From: Iris pallida
Lineage: Eukaryota > Streptophyta > Magnoliopsida > Asparagales > Iridaceae
DNA length: 64,000 bases
Assembly (NCBI GenBank): GCA_029216955.1
Contig: JANAVB010003400.1
Span: 16,440,868-16,504,867 of the forward strand
Direction of reading: 5' to 3'
The first letter of the stretch is position 1; every line of letters starts with the position of its first letter. The notes beneath the pieces were generated by a model. That model had not been told where the DNA came from, ran no database searches, and saw only the letters and a list, made by a program, of their open reading frames with translations. The position numbers and the translations under genes are program-made. Shown here piece by piece: positions 56,132 to 64,000 of this stretch.

Positions 56132-57600
56132 TAGGGACCACCGTTGGATCTGAAAGTTAATATCTTTTGGATCTGAAAGAGAAAAACATTTGAGAAAAGA
56201 AGTCCTAAATCTCAAAAACTTCCCTGCTCGGTAACATCAAAAGGGAAAAAACCCGCATGATATATAGTCATACCCGATAACCACTCTGACACTTCCACTT
56301 TCAATATCTATTACATATAGCTATATATGGTATGTAAATATTATTTTAAACCATTTGAATAAATGTGCACCTAGCATTCATGAGACTCGCGCCTTAGTCT
56401 CACACCTCGGTCTTTTACACCCTTTGCGCCCCAGTGCGTCTTTAGTAACTGATTCGTAGTAACTCATTTGTAAATAGCAGAATATTTATTGTTGATGTAA
56501 GCAAACAATGCTGAGAAATTGTGCAGTACCTCTTCCAATTGTCTGCACGGCAGTAGTAACTTCATCGTAAATTTTCCTTTGTAACTAGCAGACTTGTTTC
56601 TTTGTTAAGATCCACCTTAGTATCTTCCTATCACCATAAGCAATTTCGAAGTTGATGAACACCATATGTTGATCCCTTCTTGTTATTTTTCCTATTAATC
56701 TTGTTAGTAAGTAATTGACTTCCATTCTAGATTTCCCTTGGCATAAAACAGAACTGATTTTGTAAAATTTCAGTTTCTTTTCTTAAAATTTCCTCAATTT
56801 CTCTCTAGAAGAGTTTCATGGTAGACTTATAGACTTGGTTCTTTGATAGATGTTACACATTTGTATATCTTCCTTCCTTTTATAATTTTTTTTTCTCTAG
56901 GATATAGTTGTTTCTCATTAATACTGTTGGGCTGACTAATATAACTACTCCGTTATATCTAATGCTATTATTAGCAATAATAAAATACCTTTACAGAATA
57001 TACATCATCAACAACAACAATGTAGCCTTGATTCTCTTTTTTTGGGTTGTCTATTTGAATCATTTTCTTCCATTCAATACAGTTAAAGGTGATACCCTTT
57101 GTACCGTTAACAAAAACCATATTCTTTTTTTACATAATTCATCCAAATTTGTTTGAAGATAAACATACCTTGTGTAAGCATACCCCTTGTTTAGTAGCTT
57201 CTTTAACCAATATTTTGTTCTTCCTCCTAACTAACGCACCCTAGGAAGCACATATATTCCAAAATGTTTGTTTAATTGTGACTATCTCGAACACGTAATA
57301 GACATAAGTAGATAATCTAAAATGCAATAGGATGTCATCTCCGTTTCACGATGTTCATTTGTGTTGTACATATTGTGCGTTTGATCTAAATTGCATTATG
57401 TCAAAACCACTTGAGACAATTTTCTCTCCCATGCTCAATTGATTTTACTCCTAAATTTTCTCTCCTATCATATTTTTTAACATATCATTCCTCGTAGCAT
57501 TCTCATTTCAACTATGCTTATTTTTGGACATGCTTTGCCAAACTTTGTGATCCATAAAACATGGTTGGTCTTATAGCTTTGTTGTATAATTTTCTATTAG
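56129..57600. other. Noncoding DNA (part of duplication copy A and beyond)
   Basis: AT-rich with stops in all frames. From about 56450 to 56880 it aligns with copy B. The rest is unassigned. A weak open frame at 56908-57156 is hydrophobic but resembles nothing known. Confidence 0.4.
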
Positions 57601-57899
57601 CTTTGAAGTAAGATTTGCAGTATCGGCTAATATTGCTATATATTGGTCGTATCATATACTGACCTTTACTGATACTGTCAAATACTGTCGGATCTAACAT
57701 GAGTCTTGGGACTCATTCCTGATTATTCAAAAAATAAAATAATCAAAAGAGAATTAGAAGTGAGTGAGATGATGGAGTGTGTCATGGATTCATTTTTGAC
57801 ACAATGTAAACATTACCATCTAGCGAAGCTGTATATCCATAAATTCATTACACTTTTTACGTCCTAAAATTAGTCCATCTAAAACTATATATTGTAGGT

Positions 57900-58325
57900 G
57901 TATCATAGTTTGCAGTATCGGTCGATACGATTCGGTTTGGTATGTCCCAACCGATACCGATACTGACATTGGAGGGTCTACTTTCAGTCGATTTGGCAAA
58001 TAAAATTAAACGAAAAAAGACCAATCAACAAGGGTGTAAAAGCATAGTAAGGTTGTAAAAGAAGAACATTTATCCATCGCAGGTAAATTAATTGGTAAGG
58101 ATGATTACTATTTCATTCAATTTCAAAACTACTAAAAACAACACAAAATACTTTAAAATATGGCTAAATGCATATATTTTTTTCCTAAAATTTTAATAAT
58201 TTAATAATAATGAATTATTTTCCGATACCAAAAATTCGATGTACGATCCAAAATTGTCGATACTGCCGATACCTCGATCCCGATACTCATATGAAAGGGC
58301 TGATACCAATTCCGATACCGATAAG
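57900..58325. repeat. Degenerate 'CCGATACC' inverted-repeat element
   Basis: The left side reads GCAGTATCGGTCGATACG. The right side carries 'CGATACC', 'CCGATACTC' and ATTCCGATACCGAT, which are inverted versions of it. Similar words occur at 57617-57690, 55176-55196 and 59113-59160. This looks like a high-copy nonautonomous DNA transposon with long degenerate inverted repeats. The exact ends are not resolved. Confidence 0.5.
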
Positions 58326-58897
58326 TAGTCAAAGGCGTGCCTCGGGCACGCCTAAGGCATGCCTAAGGCGCGCTTTGAAGTAAGACAGAGCAGCTGCGCC
58401 TCGCACCTCACTAGACGAAGCGCTTTTCTTTAGGTACATTAAAGGCACACCTAAGGTGCACCTTTCAGCAAGGTGCAACCAAGAAAATGCGTGCTTAGGC
58501 GTGCGTTATGATTCTTTTTTGTTTTTATATTTATATTTGAGGCGCAGAGATGGCCCTTAACTCATACAAGTAGGAGGGAGGTAACCCTTTCCACGATTGC
58601 TAAAGTTGGCTACAATTGAACATAAAAATGTAAAATCTACTAAAAGCGTGGTAGGAAGAATACACATTTTTGTTAGTTTTGTTGACTGCTATTGTTGTTT
58701 TGCTAGTTCACTTGGTTATGTTTTAACATGTTTTTGTTAATTTTACTTCTTACATTACTAATTTATTTATGTATATATATTTTTATTGTTCTTTTATTTT
58801 TGTGACTCGTTTCGCTCGGACATGCGCCTTAAGTGCGCCTTGCGTCTCGGACGATATGGACCATTTGCGCCTCGAGTGCATTTTGCGTCTTTGACTA
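58326..58897. mobile_element. Inverted-repeat element rich in GCGCCT/AGGCGT words
   Basis: Its ends are TAGTCAAAGGCG and CGTCTTTGACTA, inverted repeats with one mismatch. Several internal copies of GGCGTGCCT, GGCACGCCTAAGGC and TGCGCCT point inward from both sides. About 570 bp without coding capacity. It appears to sit at the edge of the 'CCGATACC' element. No clear target duplication was found. Confidence 0.5.
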
Positions 58898-59236
58898 CCT
58901 TGTTGTGAACCTTGAGGTGTATTTGCTCTCCATTAAGTAAATAAAAGTCGATATCCATTGCGGTCGAAAGATACAATAATATTATATATTTTTCCATTCA
59001 AAACTAATGGAAAAAACACAAAAAATTATACTTTAAATGTATCAAAATTTTCTAGTTTTTAATACAATATAATTATTATTAGCTTTCCAAACCAAGAATC
59101 CAGTAAGTCTGATCCAAAATTGTCGATATTTATGATCGTAAGAAGAGCCTGAAAGTCCGGACCTATAATTTGAACCTTACTTCAAAAGGCATCCTCTTAT
59201 CATGAATCATTCAGTAAGCACTCAACTTTTATACAT

Positions 59237-59495
59237 GGGTTTTATACACTAACTACCCCTAAATTTTGGGTTTATAATAGGGGGTACCCCTACTTTTAAA
59301 CTAATTACACTGGCCACCCCTCCATGAAACAAATTAAAAATTGGGGTAGTTAGTGTTATACCTTTTTATTTTTATCTTAAAGTAGGGTTATCCCGTGTTA
59401 TAAACATAAAACATGGGGACAGTGTAATTAGTTTAAAAGTAGGGGTATCCCGTGTTGTAAACCCAAAACTTAGGGAGGGATAGTGAAAATAACCC
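59237..59495. mobile_element. MITE with ~85-bp terminal inverted repeats
   Basis: The left arm carries 'CCTAAATTTTGGGTTTATAA' and 'CCCCTACTTTTAAACTAATT'. The right arm contains the inverted forms ('AATTAGTTTAAAAGTAGGGG', 'TTGTAAACCCAAAACTTAGG'). The homologous place in copy A (about 55240) reads straight through, giving an empty-site comparison. The flanks share TTTATA, compatible with a decayed 8-9-bp target duplication. Confidence 0.75.
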
Positions 59496-59604
59496 TTTAT
59501 ATTCTATTCTATGAACATCCTCCTCACTCTCTCCATTACGATAAATGATTCATCCTACATATCAAATATATCACTCGTTGGTTGCTCTTATTCATCAACA
59601 TGGA

Positions 59605-60268
59605 CTCTTCTCTCATTTTTTTTTGTTGATTACTCTGTTTTCACTTTACTAATTCGAATAATTTAGTTTCCAAAGTTTCTCTCTACATTCAGTTACAAAC
59701 TAACCCTTCTTTACTATTATCAAGAAACACAATCTCATCAGGAAATGTCATATCCTTTTGAACCCTTATCCTGAATATTCATAATAATTTCATTAGTGAC
59801 TAGCATATTATTTATTCTTGATGTAAGCTAACAATGATAAGAAATTGTGTTGTATCTCTTCCAATTGTCTGCATGGTAGTAGCAACTTCATCATACATTT
59901 TCTTTAAGCTGAATATAGATATTGGAGGCTTGTTTCTTCTTTTAAATCTGCCATATTATCTTCCTAGTATCATAAGCAATTTCTAAGTTGATGAATACCA
60001 TATGTAGGTCCCTCCTTTCTCGTTATCTTTTCCTATAAATATTGTTAGTAATTAAAGGGCATCCATCCTAGATTTTCATGGCATAAAACAGAATTGATTT
60101 TGTACCATTCTAGGTTCTTTCTTAAAATTTGCTCAATTGCTCTCTACAAGAGTTTCATGGTAGACTTATAAACTTGAGTCTTTGATAGATAGTTAACATT
60201 TTTATATCTTCCTCCCTTTTATTAATTCACCTCTCTCGAAGTTTTTCATTATTCTACATTTTGTGGGA
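59605..60268. repeat. 664-bp tandem duplication, unit 1
   Basis: Runs from 'TCTCTCATTTTTTT' to 'CATTTTGTGGGAACT'. It is followed at once by a second unit differing at only a handful of bases by eye, so the duplication is recent. Confidence 0.9.
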
Positions 60269-60935
60269 ACTTCTCTCATTTTTTTGTTGTTGATTACTCT
60301 GTTTTCACTTTACTAATTCGAATCATTTAGTTTCCAAAGTTTCTCTCTACATTCAGTTACAAACTAACCCTTCTTTACTATTATCAAGAAACACAATCTC
60401 ATCAGGAAATCTCATATCCTTTTGAACCCTTATCCTGAATATTCATAATAATTTCATTAGTGACTAGCATATTATTTATTCTTGATGTAAGCTAACAATG
60501 ATAAGAAATTGTGTTGTATCTCTTCCAATTGTCTGCATGGTAGTAGCAACTTCATCATACATTTTCTTTAATCTGAATATAGATATTGGAGGCTTGTTTC
60601 TTCTTTTAAATCCGCCATATTATCTTCCTAGTATCATAAGCAATTTCTAAGTTGATGAATACCATATGTAGGTCCCTCCTTTCTCATCATCTTTTCCTAT
60701 AAATATTGTTAGTAATTAAAGGGCATCCATCCTAGATTTTCATGGCATAAAACAGAATTGATTTTGTACAATTCTAGGTTCTTTCTTAAAATTTGCTCAA
60801 TTGCTCTCTACAAGAGTTTCATGGTAGACTTATAAACTTGAGTCTTTGATAGATAGTTAACATTTTTATATCTTCCTCCCTTTTATTAATTCACCTCTCT
60901 CGAAGTTTTTCATTATTCTACATTTTGTGGGAACT
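60269..60935. repeat. 664-bp tandem duplication, unit 2
   Basis: Second copy of 59605-60268. Corresponding landmarks such as 'CATTAGTGACTAGCATATT' are 664 bases apart (59791 and 60455). After it the sequence leaves the repeat at 'TTATAGGAATTTC'. Confidence 0.9.
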
Positions 60936-61664
60936 TTATAGGAATTTCTTGTCCTAATTACCTTTTGGCCTTCCTCGCGCAACCTTTGAACTTTCTTTTA
61001 ATGTTCATTCATTACCATCATAACTCCTAGAATCTCTTTTTACTACTTTATACATCAAACATTACTAGGTTCTCTAGTGTTATCTTGTTTATGCTATTAT
61101 TTCTCTTTCATTTCCGAATAAAAGTATCTAATACCATCAACGTATGTTGTGGTTAAGCTCTCATGGTATAGATTTGCAATTTGTTTACATGCTATCTACC
61201 TCCTAGTAAGAAAATAATCTACTTGCTTAATCTTGGATCCACTCTTAAAAGCAGTTGAATGTTACTCTCTCATCCTAAATCAAGCATGATTAGGTTATAT
61301 GATAATGCAAAATGAAGGATCTTTGTTCCTCCATTCCTAACTTTATGTCCATAACCTTAGTGCACTCTATCGTATTTATTAGTCAATCAATCTCCTCCGA
61401 TATATTACATTTTTGCCTGTACATAATGTGAATAAACATTAGAAAGAATGAAATGTTTCGGCAATTGACTCTAACTTGAAACCTATGATTCTTCAGCTAC
61501 AGGTTCGCTTAACTTGGCGCAACTTACACTACTTCCTGAACAGGTAAATCATTATTTGGATGAACTTTGATAGCTCATATTTGTCCAAGGAGAATACGTA
61601 ATTCAGGATGTGGACATGTAAAAATTAGAACACTGAAGATCTACAAGTTATTTTTTGATGCCTG
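60936..61664 (+). promoter_or_regulatory. Upstream region of the MUSTANG gene; possible leader exon
   Basis: AT-rich noncoding DNA. A candidate leader exon lies at about 61502-61542: 'CTTCAGCTACAG' ends like an acceptor site, and 'CTGAACAG|GTAAATC' looks like a donor site. An acceptor nearer the start codon ('AATTCAG', about 61607) would give a short intron. No promoter motif is convincing. The exon is a prediction only. Confidence 0.3.
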
Positions 61665-63413
61665 ATGGAGGATCGAGATTTTGTTGTTGGCCAGCAATTC
61701 TCTGATGTCAAAGCTTTTAGAAAAGCAATGAGAGAAGTTGCTATTGCCCAGCACTTTGAGCTAAAGATAATAAAGAGTGATCTGATCCGTTATTTTGCCA
61801 AGTGTGCTAAGGAGGGATGCCCTTGGCGTATTCGTGCAGTGAAACTTCCAAATTCTCCGACCTTCACAATAAAAGCAATTGAAGGGATGCACACTTGTGG
61901 TCGAAATGCTCAACTTGGCCATCAGCAGGCATCGGTTGATTGGATTGTAAATCTTATAGAGGAGAGACTACGTGACGATGTTAATTACAAGCCAAAAGAT
62001 ATACTGCAGGACATTCAGAAGCAGTATGGGATCACCATACCATACAAGCAAGCTTGGCGAGCAAAAGAACGAGGTCTGGCTGCTATATATGGATCCTCCG
62101 AGGAGGGTTATTGCCTCCTGCCTGCGTACTGCGAGCAGATAAAACTAACCAACCCTGGAAGCATCGCACAGGTATTCACTACTGGGTCAGACCATCGGTT
62201 CCAGCGCCTGTTTATTTCATTCAATGCATCAATACATGGCTTTTTGCATGGATGTTTACCTGTCATTGGTCTTGGTAAAATGGAACTAAAAAGTAAGTAT
62301 CTTGGTACCCTACTATCCCTGACGTCGTTTGATGCAGATGGTGGGTTGTTCCCAGTAGCTTTTGGCATTGTCGACGAAGAAACTGATGAGAGCTGGATGT
62401 GGTTCATGTCCGAGGTCCATAAGCTTCTTGAGATCAGCATGGAGACCATACCTCAACTTACAATACTATCGGACGGACATAAAGCTATTATAGATGCCGT
62501 GAAGAGGAAATTTCCTACTGCAAGTCACGGTATATGCATGCGATATCTAGGTGAAAGCATTAATAAAGAGTTTAAGAACTCGAGGCTCGTGCATCTTTTA
62601 CGGAAGGCAGCCTATTCGATCACCAGCTCTGACTTTAGAGAGAGAATCGCAGAGATTGAAGAAGTTTGTGCAGACGCTGCCGCATGGATTCAACAAGTTC
62701 CACCATGCCGTTGGGCTGTTCTTTATTTTGAAGGATCACGTTTTGGTCATCTCTCTTCAAACATCGAGGAATTCCATAAATGGATCCTAGAATCCCGGGA
62801 ACTTCCTATCATTCAAGTTCTAGAAATGATCCATAGCAAACTGATGGAAGAGTTTAGTGGAAGACGTGAAAAGGGCATGAGATGGACTTCAGTGCTCGCC
62901 CCCACAGCTGAGAAGCGGATCTTGGCGGCTGCTGGATGTGCTGCTGGCTACCAAGTTCTTCGCTCAGATGAAGTAGAGTTTGAGGTCCTTTGTGCTGACC
63001 GCTCCAACATCGTGAACATTGGAACACGTGCTTGTTCCTGTCGTGACTGGCAACTGTATGGGATCCCATGCTCTCATGCCATTGCAGCTCTCCTATCATC
63101 GAGCAAAGATGTCTACGAGTACACAGAGAGGTACTTCACTGTTGCTAGCTACAATGAGGCATATTCCAAACCTATTCATCCTATTCAGGATAGAAGTGAA
63201 TGGAGTAGAGCAACAGATGGTCTTAAAAGTGACGGTGTTCGAGCTGTTTGTCCTCCAAAGTGCCGTCGCCCACCAGGACGGCCCGAGAAGAAGCGACTCT
63301 GCACAGGGGAGCCCAACCGCGAGAGGCATACCGTGCATTGCAGCCGTTGCAATCAAACGGGACATTACAAAAGAACGTGCAAAGCCGAGATTGTGCTGGC
63401 AAGAGAGAAGTAG
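61665..63413 (+). CDS. MUG: MUSTANG-family domesticated Mutator transposase
   Basis: A single uninterrupted 582-residue frame. The N-terminal MuDR-type zinc region has C47, C52, H76 and C78. The transposase-derived core runs from about 160 to 400: 'RLFISFNASIHGFL' (181), 'LKSKYLGTLL' (208), 'GLFPVAFGIVDEE' (227), 'LTILSD' with D270, and 'GHLSSNIEEF' (361). A SWIM zinc finger C457-x-C459-x9-C469-x-H471 follows, then a basic Pro/Gly patch (534-544) and a CCHC knuckle C559-x2-C562-x4-H567-x4-C572. This order matches MUSTANG proteins without an N-terminal PB1 domain. Family members are immobile nuclear factors; in Arabidopsis, loss of paired MUG genes reduces growth and fertility. The usual first catalytic Asp position reads Gly ('IGLGKMELK', 204), consistent with loss of transposition. 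No flanking inverted repeats were seen. The start is the first ATG in frame. Confidence 0.93.
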   Translation: MEDRDFVVGQQFSDVKAFRKAMREVAIAQHFELKIIKSDLIRYFAKCAKEGCPWRIRAVKLPNSPTFTIKAIEGMHTCGRNAQLGHQQASVDWIVNLIEERLRDDVNYKPKDILQDIQKQYGITIPYKQAWRAKERGLAAIYGSSEEGYCLLPAYCEQIKLTNPGSIAQVFTTGSDHRFQRLFISFNASIHGFLHGCLPVIGLGKMELKSKYLGTLLSLTSFDADGGLFPVAFGIVDEETDESWMWFMSEVHKLLEISMETIPQLTILSDGHKAIIDAVKRKFPTASHGICMRYLGESINKEFKNSRLVHLLRKAAYSITSSDFRERIAEIEEVCADAAAWIQQVPPCRWAVLYFEGSRFGHLSSNIEEFHKWILESRELPIIQVLEMIHSKLMEEFSGRREKGMRWTSVLAPTAEKRILAAAGCAAGYQVLRSDEVEFEVLCADRSNIVNIGTRACSCRDWQLYGIPCSHAIAALLSSSKDVYEYTERYFTVASYNEAYSKPIHPIQDRSEWSRATDGLKSDGVRAVCPPKCRRPPGRPEKKRLCTGEPNRERHTVHCSRCNQTGHYKRTCKAEIVLAREK

Positions 63414-64000
63414 ATCTGCTCAAGTATCGTAGTTGAAATCTTCTGTACATACCTGTAGCTTTGCTAGCTAGTACAGTAGTTACTTGTCGGCGCACGGTTT
63501 ATGTGTGTTATGTACATTATTAATATATGCATTTTGTTTATAACTTGTATCGTATCTGTACCCAAGATGAGTAGAATAGTAGAACTTGTTTGCTGATGTA
63601 TTTGTTTGTTAATTTTTTGTAATTCTCTGAAGCCACATTTTTCATAGATGGTATTTTTGTTCTCCATATAGTAAATGGAGCATAATGTTTGCAAATACTT
63701 TGTTCATTAACTGAAACATGAAAACTAGATGTATACTAACTAGCATAGACTCGGAACAAACCAAACCACCTCTTTAGTCAAAGCCATCCTGCTCGTCCAT
63801 GTATATGATTGTGAGCTCTACGTTTTGCCGATATTGAGGAAACAAGAAATAGATGCAATTCTTATTCAATGCTTCGACCATTGGGAAACCTCTTCATGGA
63901 AATGTTGGAATGGGGACAATTATATCGGTGGGAGTAATTACAGAGTTCTCATCAATTTAATTGGGGTGCAACTTCTACTTGCTTTTCAGAGATTTGTTTT
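63414..64000 (+). other. 3' flank of the MUSTANG gene
   Basis: A 3' untranslated region probably begins here. 'ATTAATATATGC' (about 63519) and a T-rich stretch at 63590-63660 are plausible polyadenylation context. Nothing else was recognised up to the window end. Confidence 0.4.

Larger units (their letters stand above)
55130..57000. repeat. Old dispersed duplication, copy A
   Basis: Blocks here match 59130-60960 in order: 'CTTCAAAAG', 'TATTCTATGAAC', 'TCAAATATATCACTCG', 'CAAGAAACACAAT', 'CTTCCAATTGTCTGCA' and 'AAGAGTTTCATGGTAGACTT'. By-eye identity is roughly 80%. Copy A is interrupted between about 55550 and 56450 by other elements, including a probable Mutator-type MITE and a (TA)n run. 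The limits are approximate. Confidence 0.65.
59130..60960. repeat. Old dispersed duplication, copy B
   Basis: Counterpart of 55130-57000. It contains a MITE (59237-59495) absent from copy A and was later enlarged by a 664-bp tandem duplication (59605-60935). It lies about 700 bp upstream of the MUSTANG gene. Confidence 0.65.

Noticed and set aside
62054..63495. Alternative frames overlapping the MUSTANG gene on both strands
   Set aside because: Shadows of the conserved 582-codon frame; no motif of their own.

Overview
This is nuclear DNA from a flowering plant. It contains one intact protein-coding gene, a domesticated Mutator-type transposase of the angiosperm MUSTANG family at 61665-63413. 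Nearly everything else is transposable-element DNA: Ty3/gypsy and Ty1/copia LTR retrotransposons, LTR-flanked derivatives without coding capacity, solo LTRs, MITEs, a possible SINE, (TA)n runs and minisatellites. The species cannot be named from the sequence.

Layout. 1-4052: a truncated gypsy LTR end (1-722), a copia-type 3' LTR (1143-2350) carrying tandem arrays, a possible SINE and a (TA)n tract. 4053-53094: a 49-kb nest of insertions. Two small palindromic MITE-like elements are each seen on both outer sides, and inside them lies a minus-strand Ty3/gypsy element, G (4777-52855). G's gag-pol is cut into four separated pieces by three later insertions, each with an exact 5-bp target-site duplication: C, a copia element (8436-26462, CCTCC); M, a gypsy LTR element without coding sequence (26966-37673, AAGAT); and N, a second such element in the opposite orientation (38809-48404, AGACA). 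These were themselves hit. C contains a solo LTR, D (9821-13507), and a large retrotransposon derivative, L (15358-21978, GAAGG). The right LTR of M contains solo LTR S (32960-36128, CCTTT). Reading across the duplications restores the order of G: gag, zinc knuckle, protease, RT, RNase H, integrase, chromodomain-like tail.

53095-61600 is the gene-proximal side. It holds a Tourist-type MITE, a probable Mutator-type MITE, other inverted-repeat elements, an old dispersed duplication (about 55130-57000 against 59130-60960) and a recent 664-bp tandem duplication. 61665-64000 holds the MUSTANG gene and its downstream region.

None of the retrotransposon coding regions is intact. C has stops, frameshifts and altered catalytic residues in protease, integrase and RT, and G has stops, frameshifts and an altered integrase residue. 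The most unusual signal is the modular make-up of the gypsy LTRs. The two LTRs of G share only their U3 ends. One continues into sequence like M, the other into sequence like N, and G has no matching target-site duplication. Identities are by-eye estimates; no alignment or database search was run.
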